From JAFAHZ01 sp035656415 (GTDB taxonomy: Bacteria; Vulcanimicrobiota; Vulcanimicrobiia; Vulcanimicrobiales; Vulcanimicrobiaceae), in assembly GCA_035656415.1 (NCBI GenBank), contig DASRSM010000150.1:1-7058 (forward strand): 7,058 nt of DNA, in the 5' to 3' direction. The notes under the pieces were generated by a model, which worked only from the letters and a program-made list of their open reading frames with translations, was not told the DNA's origin and searched no databases. Every line of letters begins with the position of its first letter. Within the stretch, counting starts at the first letter, position 1. The translations under genes and the position numbers were made by a program. Below are positions 1 through 6,607 of this stretch, piece by piece.

Positions 1-26
1 CCTTCGCGGCAGCCGCATCTAGAGAA

Positions 27-46
27 ACGCGAACAGACGTTCGCGT
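27..46. other. Perfect 8-bp stem-loop at the left edge
   Basis: ACGCGAAC and its exact complement GTTCGCGT flank a 4-nt AGAC loop. On the + strand the hairpin is followed by AAGCTCGAG, so it has no U-tract and does not look like a terminator in that direction. Read on the - strand it is followed by TTCTCT, a weak U-rich tail. It could be a weak terminator for a transcript running leftward, a structured 3' end of an upstream gene, or a palindromic protein-binding site. The flanking gene lies outside the window, so its role is undecided. Confidence 0.4.
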
Positions 47-78
47 AAGCTCGAGAAATTCACATCCCTAGTGGAAAG

Positions 79-139
79 TTCCCGCGTACTTCTGAAATTC
101 CCATGAACTTCTGGTAGATTCCGGCGATCTTCTGAAACC
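79..139 (+). repeat. Three tandem ~20-bp imperfect direct repeats upstream of mraZ
   Basis: Three head-to-tail units start at 79, 98 and 119 and share the pattern TTCC(C/G)-N5-CTTCTG. Unit 1 reads TTCCCGCGTACTTCTGAAA, and the third unit matches it at 16 of the first 19 positions. The second unit, TTCCCATGAACTTCTGGTA, matches it at 14 of 19. The CTTCTG cores lie at 89, 108 and 129, spaced 19 and 21 bp, close to two helical turns, which would put them on one face of the DNA. A much weaker fourth unit may begin at 59 (TTC...GGAAA). The array ends 26 bp before the predicted -35, so upstream activator or repressor sites are a reasonable inference. I do not recognise the motif. Confidence 0.6.
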
Positions 140-165
140 GACAATCCCACAGCGGGGCCACAAAC

Positions 166-194
166 TTGCTTCGTGCTCAGTTGGGGCGTATAGT
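166..194 (+). promoter_or_regulatory. Sigma70-like promoter of the dcw operon
   Basis: A -35 element TTGCTT (166-171) and a -10 element TATAGT (189-194) are separated by the ideal 17 bp. The -10 matches TATAAT at 5 of 6 positions; the -35 keeps only the TTG core. Transcription would start near 201, giving a leader of about 34 nt before the mraZ GTG. The weak -35 fits a promoter that is helped by upstream sites and controlled by the overlapping MraZ repeats. This is a prediction from sequence only. Confidence 0.6.
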
Positions 195-220
195 GGAGCA
201 AAGTAGTGCCTAGTGGTGCC
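181..220 (+). promoter_or_regulatory. Putative MraZ operator: four 10-bp tandem repeats
   Basis: Four adjacent decamers read TTGGGGCGTA, TAGTGGAGCA, AAGTAGTGCC and TAGTGGTGCC. G is invariant at positions 3, 6 and 8, and the consensus is close to TAGTGGTGCC. MraZ proteins of other bacteria bind short G-rich direct repeats with a 10-bp period upstream of their own gene (TGGG-type in E. coli, AGTG-type boxes in mollicutes), and this array has the same period, composition and place. It covers the -10 element and the predicted transcription start, so a bound MraZ ring would block RNA polymerase. Autorepression of the whole operon is the inferred outcome. Confidence 0.7.
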
Positions 221-223
221 TCC

Positions 224-228
224 GGAGG
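224..228 (+). promoter_or_regulatory. Ribosome binding site of mraZ
   Basis: GGAGG lies 6 nt before the GTG at 235 but only 3 nt before the TTG at 232. The spacing therefore favours GTG as the mraZ start. It is among the strongest Shine-Dalgarno sequences in the window and the first on the predicted transcript. Confidence 0.7.
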
Positions 229-234
229 ACTTTG

Positions 235-684
235 GTGCAGGCGGATCTGCCGCGTTTCGCTGGGTCGGAGCAACACGCCCTTGACGGTAAAGGGCGTCTC
301 ATCGTGCCCGCGCGTTTCAGGGATCGCCTGGGCGAACGCTTCGTCCTGACCATCGGTCATCCGGATCCGTGTCTCGCGCTTTTCCCGCTTCCGACGTGGG
401 TCGAAATCTCGCGCCGGCTCGAGTCGCCGCCGCGCAAAGAAGACCGCGAGAACTACCGCCGGTTCTTGCGCTACATCTTCGCCCATACAGAGGAAGTCGC
501 GAGCGACAGCCAGGGCCGGGTCGTGATTCCCGCGCGTCTGCGCGGCTATGCCGGAATCGAACGCAGCGTCGTCTCGGTCGGCATGATGACGCGCATCGAG
601 ATCTGGGCCGAGGAGCGCTACAACGTCGAGAACGTGTCCGGGAGCGAGGTCGCCGACTTCATGGCCGACCTCGGGGTGTACTGA
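235..684 (+). CDS. mraZ: Transcriptional regulator MraZ
   Basis: MraZ is a ring-forming DNA-binding protein that regulates the dcw operon, usually by repressing its own promoter. The protein has 149 residues, the usual family length. It has two SpoVT/AbrB-like halves, each with the conserved DxxxR signature: DGKGR at 17-21 followed by LIVPARFR, and DSQGR at 91-95 followed by VVIPARLR. These beta strands form the DNA-contacting surface in the family. The GTG start at 235 is chosen because GGAGG sits 6 nt upstream; an in-frame TTG at 232 would add one residue but is too close to the ribosome binding site. The gene directly follows a 10-bp-period repeat array that is its probable operator, and rsmH begins 12 nt after its stop. 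Identification is firm; regulation here is inferred. Confidence 0.96.
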   Translation: MQADLPRFAGSEQHALDGKGRLIVPARFRDRLGERFVLTIGHPDPCLALFPLPTWVEISRRLESPPRKEDRENYRRFLRYIFAHTEEVASDSQGRVVIPARLRGYAGIERSVVSVGMMTRIEIWAEERYNVENVSGSEVADFMADLGVY

Positions 685-696
685 TGTGGTGCGCGC

Positions 697-1569
697 ATGA
701 GCCACGTTCCGGTGCTCTTGGGTCCGGCGTTGGACTACCTGGAGATCCGCTCCGATGGGATCTACGTCGATGCGACCTTCGGTGCGGGTGGCCACTCGCG
801 AGCGATCTTGGATCGTTTGGGAACTGGCCGGCTCTTGGCATTCGACGCGGATCCGGCGGCGGCGCCTCGCGCGGCGGCGATCGCCGATCCTCGCTTTACC
901 TTTATACCGGCGAACTTCCGCGATCTTTCCGAGCAGCTAGATCGTCACGCGATCGGTCCGATCGATGGCATCTTATTCGACTTGGGAGTGTCGTCCATGC
1001 AGTTTGACGATCCCGAACGCGGCTTCTCCCTGGGCAAACCCGCGCCGCTCGACATGCGGATGAATCCGTACGCCGGGCGTACCGCGTACGACGTTCTCGC
1101 GAGTGCGAGCGAGCGCGAACTGGCCGACATGTTCTTTGAATACGGCGAAGAGCGTGCCGCGCGCCGCATCGCCCACGCAATCGTCGAGCGGCGCGCAGCC
1201 GGAAAGCTTCCGACGACCACGATCGAGTTTGCGTCGCTGATTGCCGGGGTAGTCCATCGTCCGGGACGCCGCGAGCGTATCCATCCCGCGACGCGAGTTT
1301 TTCAAGCGTTACGCATTGCGGTCAACGACGAGCTCGGTGCGCTGCGCGACGGCTTACAAGAGGCGGTCGCACGGCTTGCATCGGCTGGGCGCGTCGTCGT
1401 CATCAGCTTTCACTCGCTCGAGGATCGCATCGTGAAGCACACCTTCCGCGATGACGAACGGCTCGAAGTGCTCACGCGCCGTCCGCTCGTTCCGACCGAG
1501 CATGAAATAACGCAAAACGTTCGCGCGCGCAGCGCTAAGCTGCGCGCCGCTCGACGAAAGGCTAGCTAA
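697..1569 (+). CDS. rsmH: 16S rRNA (cytosine(1402)-N4)-methyltransferase RsmH (MraW)
   Basis: RsmH transfers a methyl group from S-adenosylmethionine to N4 of C1402 in the decoding centre of 16S rRNA, in the cytoplasm. The 290-residue product is slightly shorter than the usual ~310. It shows the family landmarks in order: HVPVL at 3-7, the SAM-binding motif DATFGAGGHS at 25-34, then DLGVSSMQFDDPERGFS, LDMRMN, HPATRVFQALRIAVNDEL and ISFHSLEDRIVKHTFR, with a basic C-terminal tail (RARSAKLRAARRKAS). The ATG at 697 is the only reasonable start, because the in-frame codon at 682-684 is the mraZ stop. No good Shine-Dalgarno precedes it, so translation probably depends on ribosomes finishing mraZ. 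Its second place in the cluster is the standard one. Confidence 0.97.
   Translation: MSHVPVLLGPALDYLEIRSDGIYVDATFGAGGHSRAILDRLGTGRLLAFDADPAAAPRAAAIADPRFTFIPANFRDLSEQLDRHAIGPIDGILFDLGVSSMQFDDPERGFSLGKPAPLDMRMNPYAGRTAYDVLASASERELADMFFEYGEERAARRIAHAIVERRAAGKLPTTTIEFASLIAGVVHRPGRRERIHPATRVFQALRIAVNDELGALRDGLQEAVARLASAGRVVVISFHSLEDRIVKHTFRDDERLEVLTRRPLVPTEHEITQNVRARSAKLRAARRKAS
1557..1561 (+). promoter_or_regulatory. Ribosome binding site supporting the TTG start of the ftsL-like gene
   Basis: AAAGG lies within the last codons of rsmH, 9 nt before the TTG at 1571. It is a modest Shine-Dalgarno match, but it supports this rare start codon, for which there is no ATG alternative near the beginning of the frame. 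Confidence 0.4.
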
Positions 1570-1570
1570 G

Positions 1571-2014
1571 TTGTTACAGCCCCGCCAAGTCGAACGCAGG
1601 CATCGCATTTCGAATCCGCGCACGGCGCGAGCGGCTACGCATCGGCGCATCGACAAGAAGTCCAAACTGCGATACCTGAGCCTCGCGCGCATCTCGGGCG
1701 TGCTCGCGGTCGTGCTCGCATTTCTGATGGGGTACGTCGTTCTCACGTCGAGCCTGACGGGGCTGTCGTACGCGGTTGCCAACGCCAAGCACGAGCGCAC
1801 CGAACTGCAGGCCGAGACGATGCGTCTCGACGACAAGATCGCGGCCTTGCGTTCGGACGATCGTTTGGCGGGGCTAGCGGTGCGTCTGGGTATGAGCGAG
1901 CCGCAACATTTTGCGCTTGTCGTGCTGCCGACGCAGCCGTCGCAAGACCGTCACCTTGCCGCATTCTCCTCACTCGCCGGGCTGTTGGTCCCCGCGGTGG
2001 CGCAGCCGCGGTAA
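1571..2014 (+). CDS. ftsL: FtsL-like cell division protein (bitopic, coiled coil)
   Basis: FtsL is a small inner-membrane protein that pairs with FtsB/DivIC and activates the septal FtsW-FtsI synthase. The 147-residue product has the FtsL layout. A strongly basic cytoplasmic N-terminus (about 1-40, many Arg/Lys) leads to one membrane segment (about 41-62, ISGVLAVVLAFLMGYVVLTS). A periplasmic coiled coil follows (about 67-95, with ELQAETMRLDDKIAALR), then the LAVRLGM element at 102-108 typical of FtsL/DivIC proteins. FtsL sequences diverge strongly, so the call rests on architecture plus position between rsmH and ftsI. Translation starts at TTG, 1 nt after the rsmH stop. The tail after residue 108 is longer than in many FtsL proteins and ends in a hydrophobic stretch (LAAFSSLAGLLVPAVAQ). 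A DivIC/FtsB-type relative is the main alternative. Confidence 0.8.
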   Translation: MLQPRQVERRHRISNPRTARAATHRRIDKKSKLRYLSLARISGVLAVVLAFLMGYVVLTSSLTGLSYAVANAKHERTELQAETMRLDDKIAALRSDDRLAGLAVRLGMSEPQHFALVVLPTQPSQDRHLAAFSSLAGLLVPAVAQPR

Positions 2015-2038
2015 CGGCGCCGAAGACTACAGTTTAGC

Positions 2039-3781
2039 GTGCATCAACGAACGTTCACGCGCGTCGCCCCGATGCGTGCTAAGTTTCTCTTTTACGCTTG
2101 CCTGCTGATCGCGCTGTTTCTCGTTTGGCGTCTCGTCGACGTGCAGGTGCGTAACGGCCCAACCTACGCCCGGCAAGCGCTCGCGCAGCGTTCCGATACG
2201 GTGGAAGTGTTCGCGCGCCGCGGCACTATCCTCGATCGCGACGGCAACGTAATGGTGCGTTCGCTGCCGTCGGAAAGCGTGTACGCGGTTCCCCGCGATA
2301 TTACCGATCCCAATCGCACGGTCGCTGCGTTGAACAAAGCGGTCGGTAAGATCTCGCCCGGCATCGTCGAGGCTCTGCACGATAAACGTTCGTGGTTTGC
2401 CTGGATCGCGCGCAAAGTTCCGCACGACGTCGCAGAACGCGTGCGCGCGCTCGGACTGCCGGGGATCGCGTTAAAAGAAGAAGATACGGGTCTGCGCATC
2501 GACACGGTCGGTACGCTCGCCTCGACCGTCATCGGTTTCGTCGGCACGGACGAGAACGGTCTTGACGGCGTCGAATATGCCTACGACAACGTGCTGCGCG
2601 GGCGCTCCGGTTCGATGTCGCTCGAAGCCGACGAATTCGGACGCCCCATTCCATTCGGAATGGAGCGCGTCCTCAAGCCGGCCGATCCCGGCGACAACGT
2701 CGAGCTAACGATCGATTCGTATTTACAGTTTGCCGCCGAGCGCGCGCTCGCAAAACAGGTGAAAGCATTTCACGCACTCGACGGCACGGCCATCGTGATG
2801 GATCCGTGGACCGGCGAAGTGCTGGCGCTCGCCAACATGCCCGATTTCGATCCGAATCATTTTTGGAAGTACGGGGACGACTCGCGCCGCGACCGCGCCG
2901 TGATGGACGCCTACGAACCCGGATCGACCTTCAAACTGCTCACCGCCGCGGCCGCGCTCGAATCGAACAAGGTAACGCTGAAGTCCGCCTTTCCGGCGCG
3001 CGACACGCTCGCGGTCGGCGGCCGCATCATTCATAACGCCGAAGACGACATGCCGGTTAACGGCAGCACTGAGACCCTCCCGCAAATCGTTCAATACTCG
3101 CATAACGTCGGCGCTGCGGAAGTCGGTATGTACATTGGCGGCCGCACGTTTTACGAGATGGAAAAGCGCGCCGGATTCGGCGATCAGACCGGCATCGGAT
3201 TGCCCGGAGAAAATCCGGGGATCGTGCCGCCGCCGTCGGACTGGAGCGCGCCGTCGCTGGCGACGATGTCGTTCGGGCAGGGCGTCTCCGTTACGCCGAT
3301 TGCGATGGCCCGTTATTACAGCGCGATCGCAAACGGGGGGTTGCTGCTCCAGCCGCGGATCGTGCGGGCTGTCTACGACCAGGACGGACGGCTCGTGCGC
3401 AGTTACCGGCCGCACGTCGTTCGTCGCGTGTTTTCCGAGAAGACGGCGGCGGAGCTGTGCGGTTTCTTGCGCTTGGTCGTGCTGCACGGAACCGGCGACC
3501 CGAGCGCGCAAATTGCGGGTTATACGACTGCCGGGAAAACCGGCACCGCGGAGATGGTCGTCGGCGGCATGTATCGCGCGGGGTATTACGCCGCCTCGTT
3601 CATCGGAATGGTTCCCTACGAGCACCCGCGATACGTGGTTTACGTGAAAGTCGAGCGTCCCATCGGTTCCTATTACGGCAGCGTCGTCGCCGCGCCGGCA
3701 TTCGCCGAGATCGCGCGCGCCGCAATGCTGCACGCTGGAGTTTTGCCCGCGCAAACGCCGGAACCAAAACCGCATGGCTGA
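2039..3781 (+). CDS. ftsI: Septal peptidoglycan transpeptidase FtsI (class B PBP, PBP3-like)
   Basis: FtsI cross-links nascent septal peptidoglycan in the periplasm, working with FtsW, and is the target of beta-lactams. The 580-residue protein starts with a short cytoplasmic tail and one membrane anchor (about 16-35). The class B dimerisation domain follows, with its RRGTILDR motif at 60-67 and VIGFVGTDENGLDGVE. The transpeptidase domain has all three catalytic motifs: STFK at 296-299 (Ser296 nucleophile), SHN at 354-356 and KTGT at 500-503. The protein ends soon after, with no PASTA domain, as in Gram-negative FtsI. Starts are GTG 2039 or ATG 2072 (11 residues shorter); neither has a clear ribosome binding site, so the N-terminus is uncertain. 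It begins 24 nt after ftsL and its end overlaps murE by 8 nt. Confidence 0.95.
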   Translation: MHQRTFTRVAPMRAKFLFYACLLIALFLVWRLVDVQVRNGPTYARQALAQRSDTVEVFARRGTILDRDGNVMVRSLPSESVYAVPRDITDPNRTVAALNKAVGKISPGIVEALHDKRSWFAWIARKVPHDVAERVRALGLPGIALKEEDTGLRIDTVGTLASTVIGFVGTDENGLDGVEYAYDNVLRGRSGSMSLEADEFGRPIPFGMERVLKPADPGDNVELTIDSYLQFAAERALAKQVKAFHALDGTAIVMDPWTGEVLALANMPDFDPNHFWKYGDDSRRDRAVMDAYEPGSTFKLLTAAAALESNKVTLKSAFPARDTLAVGGRIIHNAEDDMPVNGSTETLPQIVQYSHNVGAAEVGMYIGGRTFYEMEKRAGFGDQTGIGLPGENPGIVPPPSDWSAPSLATMSFGQGVSVTPIAMARYYSAIANGGLLLQPRIVRAVYDQDGRLVRSYRPHVVRRVFSEKTAAELCGFLRLVVLHGTGDPSAQIAGYTTAGKTGTAEMVVGGMYRAGYYAASFIGMVPYEHPRYVVYVKVERPIGSYYGSVVAAPAFAEIARAAMLHAGVLPAQTPEPKPHG

Positions 3782-5237
3782 ACGTACGATCGAGCTGGCC
3801 GCGCTTTTGCGGCGATTGCCGGCAAGCACGCAAGTCAACGGCGATACGACGCGTTTGGTTACCGCGATTACGATCGACTCGCGCGCGGTGACGCCGGGCG
3901 CGCTCTTCGTCGCGCTGCGGGGCGAACGCGCCGACGGCCACGCGTACGTCGGACAGGCCATTAGCAAAGGCGCGATCGCGATCGTCGTGGAGGCCGCACA
4001 CCAGCCGCACGTTCCGGCGCACGTCACCGTGGTGCACGTTCCCGATACGCGGCGTGCTCTGTCGGCGCTCGCCGCGGGATTCTACGGCGATCCGTCACAC
4101 GCGCTCGACGTTGCCGGCGTTACCGGCACGAACGGAAAGACGACGACTACGCGCATGATCGCCGCGATTTCCAATCGTGCAAACCGGCCGTGCGGCGTAA
4201 TCGGCACCGTCGGTGCCGAGTTTGAGGATCGATCGTGGGAGCTGGCGAATACGACGCCGCTGCCGCCGGAGCTTCAAGGGCTGCTCGCCGCGATGCGGGA
4301 CGAAGGTGCGGCTGCGGTGGCGATGGAGGTCAGTTCGCACGCGCTCGCACTCGATCGCGTCGAGGACGTGCGCTTTCGCGTCGGCGTGCTCACGAACGTG
4401 ACGCGCGATCATCTCGACTTTCATCAAACGCTCGAATCGTATGCCGCCGCAAAACGCCGGTTATTCGGGCTCGCTCGGACGTGCGTGCTCAATGCCGACG
4501 ACGAACACGGCGGGCGTTGGGCCTCCGACTTGCGAGCGCGCGGCGTCGAAACCCTGACGTATGGCAGCGCGCACGACGCTACGCTGGTCGCGACGAACGT
4601 CGAAGTCGAGCCCGGGGGCAGCCGCTTCACCCTCGACGGCCGCGAATTCGACGTTCGTCTTCCGGGGCGGTTCAACGTATGGAACGCGCTGGCTGCGATC
4701 GGCACCGCTCGCGCGTTGGGAATCGACGACGCCGCATCGGCCGCCGGCTTGGCCGAGCTCGAGCGCGTGCCGGGCCGCATGGAACACGTGCGCGGCGGTG
4801 CGATCGACGTGGTCGTCGATTACGCGCATACACCCGACGCGCTCGAAAACGCACTGCGTTCGCTGCGCGAAACGACACGCGGCAAACTCTTCGTGGTGTT
4901 CGGATGCGGCGGCGACCGGGATCGCGGTAAGCGGCCCGAAATGGGCGCGGTCGCGGCCCGTTTGGCCGACCGCGTCATCGTGACGAGCGACAACCCGCGC
5001 AGCGAGGATCCCGGTACGATTGCCGCCGAGATCGTCGCAGGGAGCGGACCGCAGTCGACGGTCGTGGTCGAGCTCGACCGCCGGCGCGCGATCCAACGCG
5101 CCGTTTCCGAAGCCGGTGCGGGAGACGTCGTACTCGTCGCCGGAAAAGGGCACGAGGCGTATCAGCTCGTCGGCGAACGAGTGCTCGACTTCGACGACGT
5201 CGCGGTCGCGCGGGACGCCTTGGAGCGTTCACGATGA
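3774..5237 (+). CDS. murE: UDP-MurNAc-tripeptide synthetase MurE, meso-diaminopimelate type
   Basis: MurE is the cytoplasmic ATP-dependent ligase that adds the third amino acid to UDP-MurNAc-L-Ala-D-Glu. The 487 residues cover the three Mur ligase domains. The N-terminal UDP-binding part contains DSRAVTPGALFVALRGERADGH. The central ATPase domain has the P-loop GTNGKTTTT from residue 118 (Lys122), NTTPLPPELQ, MEVSSHAL, TNVTRDHLDFH and the probable carbamylated lysine at 227 (YAAAKRRLF). In the C-terminal domain, DYAHTPDALENAL and GCGGDRDRGKRPEMG precede DNPR at 406-409, followed by SEDP. DNPR is the known signature for meso-diaminopimelate; lysine-adding MurE enzymes differ there. The ATG lies inside the last codons of ftsI (8-nt overlap) without a Shine-Dalgarno, suggesting coupled translation. 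Confidence 0.97.
   Translation: MAERTIELAALLRRLPASTQVNGDTTRLVTAITIDSRAVTPGALFVALRGERADGHAYVGQAISKGAIAIVVEAAHQPHVPAHVTVVHVPDTRRALSALAAGFYGDPSHALDVAGVTGTNGKTTTTRMIAAISNRANRPCGVIGTVGAEFEDRSWELANTTPLPPELQGLLAAMRDEGAAAVAMEVSSHALALDRVEDVRFRVGVLTNVTRDHLDFHQTLESYAAAKRRLFGLARTCVLNADDEHGGRWASDLRARGVETLTYGSAHDATLVATNVEVEPGGSRFTLDGREFDVRLPGRFNVWNALAAIGTARALGIDDAASAAGLAELERVPGRMEHVRGGAIDVVVDYAHTPDALENALRSLRETTRGKLFVVFGCGGDRDRGKRPEMGAVAARLADRVIVTSDNPRSEDPGTIAAEIVAGSGPQSTVVVELDRRRAIQRAVSEAGAGDVVLVAGKGHEAYQLVGERVLDFDDVAVARDALERSR
5222..5225 (+). promoter_or_regulatory. Ribosome binding site of murF
   Basis: GGAG within the murE 3' end lies 8 nt before the murF ATG at 5234, fixing that start. The ATGA overlap also allows direct re-initiation after murE. 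Confidence 0.5.
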
Positions 5238-6607
5238 AGATTCCGATTCAAAAGGCCGTTACGTTATTGGGTGCGACGCTGTTCGATGCAGACGGGGCGC
5301 CCGACGAAGTGCGCGTATGCACCGATACGCGCGCGCTCGAACGCGGCGACACGTTTCTCGCACTCACCGGGGAGCGGTTCAACGGCCACGACTACACGGC
5401 CGAAGCCGTCAAGCGCGGCGCGTCGATGTTGATCGTCGACGAACCCGGCGCACGCGTACCGGGCGTTGCGACGTTGCTCGTCGATCGGACGCTCTCGGCG
5501 TATATGACGTTGGCCGGCGTCGCGCGCGACGTGTTCGCGGGTCGTGTGATCGCCGTCACCGGCAGCACGGGCAAGACGACCACCAAAGCCTTTCTCACGC
5601 AGCTGCTGGCAGCAAAATACGGGGATCGCGTCATCGCCGCGCCGGCGAACGAGAACAACGAAATCGGCGTGAGCAAGCTGCTGCTGGCCGCATCGAACGA
5701 AGAACACGACGTCATCGTGATCGAGATGGGGGCGCGGAAGTTCGGAGACATAGCGACCCTCGTCGCGTTTGCCAAGCCGGAAGTGGGCGTGCTTACGAAC
5801 GTCGGCGAAGCGCACTTGGAAATCATGGGATCGCGCGAGCGTCTCGCCGATACGAAGTGGGCGCTGTTCGAGCGCGGAGCACGCGCCGTCCTCAATGCCG
5901 ACGACGCCGTTTCAGTCAAACGCGCGGATCGTTTGGCGCAACCGCCGCATTGGTTTGCCGCGCGCGAAGCCGAAGGCGCCGAAAAACGAGGTCGCCTGAC
6001 GACGCTCGTCGGACGCTCGTGCGCGATCGATCGCGACGGCGACCGCTTCGAGGAAATCGACGTCGACGTAAACGTTCCGGGCGTTCACAATCGCGCAAAT
6101 GCCGCAGCGGCCATTGCGGGCGCGCTCGAACTGGGCGTACCGCTCGAATCGATGCGCGGCGCGCTCGCAACGTTGCGGCTGCCCGACGGTCGTTTCGAAT
6201 CGTTTCGCACATCCGCGGGCTGGCGCGTTATTTACGACGCGTATAACGCCAACGCAAGCGGAATGGTCGCGGCGCTCGACGCGTTCGCGATGGAGAAGCC
6301 GGAACGCGCGATCGCCGTGCTGGGGAGCATGGCCGAACTCGGCGACGAGTCTGTAAAATTGCACGAGCGGGTGGGGGCACATGCAGCCAAGCGCGTCGAC
6401 GTATTGCTCGTGGGTGGAGAATACGCCGACGCGTTGGCTCGCGGGGCTGCCGGCGCCGGCTTCTCGTCGCAGATGATCGTAACGATCGAAGACAACGCGC
6501 ATGCCGCGCGATGGCTGCGCGAGCACGCGCGCCGCGGCGACGTCGTGCTTCTCAAGGGATCGCGGAAATACAAGCTCGAGGAAATCGTGGAGGACTTGCT
6601 CCAATGA
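5234..6607 (+). CDS. murF: UDP-MurNAc-tripeptide:D-Ala-D-Ala ligase MurF
   Basis: MurF completes the cytoplasmic UDP-MurNAc-pentapeptide by ATP-dependent addition of D-Ala-D-Ala. The 457-residue product has the usual length and motifs. The N-terminal domain contains CTDTRALERGDTFLAL and GERFNGHDY. The ATPase domain has the P-loop GSTGKTTTK at 110-118 (Lys114), NENNEIGVSK, IEMGARKFGDI and LTNVGEAHLEIMGS. In the C-terminal domain come GVHNRANAAAAI, DAYNANASGM from 335 and LKGSRKYKLEEIVEDL near the end. The usual proline of the YNANP motif is alanine here (YNANAS). The start overlaps the murE stop as ATGA, with GGAG 8 nt upstream. The product of MurE is its substrate, so this adjacency is the normal pathway order. 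Confidence 0.97.
   Translation: MKIPIQKAVTLLGATLFDADGAPDEVRVCTDTRALERGDTFLALTGERFNGHDYTAEAVKRGASMLIVDEPGARVPGVATLLVDRTLSAYMTLAGVARDVFAGRVIAVTGSTGKTTTKAFLTQLLAAKYGDRVIAAPANENNEIGVSKLLLAASNEEHDVIVIEMGARKFGDIATLVAFAKPEVGVLTNVGEAHLEIMGSRERLADTKWALFERGARAVLNADDAVSVKRADRLAQPPHWFAAREAEGAEKRGRLTTLVGRSCAIDRDGDRFEEIDVDVNVPGVHNRANAAAAIAGALELGVPLESMRGALATLRLPDGRFESFRTSAGWRVIYDAYNANASGMVAALDAFAMEKPERAIAVLGSMAELGDESVKLHERVGAHAAKRVDVLLVGGEYADALARGAAGAGFSSQMIVTIEDNAHAARWLREHARRGDVVLLKGSRKYKLEEIVEDLLQ
6589..6593 (+). promoter_or_regulatory. Ribosome binding site of the CofE-like gene
   Basis: GGAGG near the 3' end of murF lies 10 nt before the ATG at 6604. Together with the ATGA overlap it supports 6604 as the start and indicates that the CofE-like gene is a genuine operon member. 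Confidence 0.5.

Noticed and set aside
1..18. Possible divergent gene starting with ATG on the - strand at 18 (M-R-L-P-R-R...)
   Set aside because: Only six codons are visible, with no ribosome binding site upstream; it cannot be told from chance.
19..795. Open frame of 258 codons on the - strand across the promoter region and mraZ
   Set aside because: It runs antisense through mraZ and the regulatory repeats, with no motif or ribosome binding site.
950..964. Perfect inverted repeat CGATCGG-T-CCGATCG
   Set aside because: It is inside the rsmH coding sequence in a GATCG-rich genome, where such short palindromes recur, and the codons encode ordinary residues of the protein.
369..1007. Open frame of 212 codons on the + strand, including an ATG at 684 that overlaps the mraZ stop (TGATG)
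   Set aside because: The encoded sequence is Arg-rich and unrelated to any family, while the rsmH frame starting at 697 carries clear RsmH motifs. The TGATG overlap appears incidental.
2015..2038. Possible terminator or internal promoter in the ftsL-ftsI gap
   Set aside because: The 24-nt gap has no hairpin with a T-tract and no paired -35/-10 elements, so read-through is assumed.
2723..4027. Open frame of 434 codons on the - strand, antisense to ftsI and the start of murE
   Set aside because: It lies opposite two firmly identified genes, has the Arg/His-rich composition of a shadow frame in GC-rich DNA, and shows no recognisable motif.
5020..6246. Open frame of 408 codons on the + strand in a second frame across murE and murF
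   Set aside because: Extremely Arg-rich product, overlapped in full by murE and murF with all their catalytic motifs; a GC-driven shadow.
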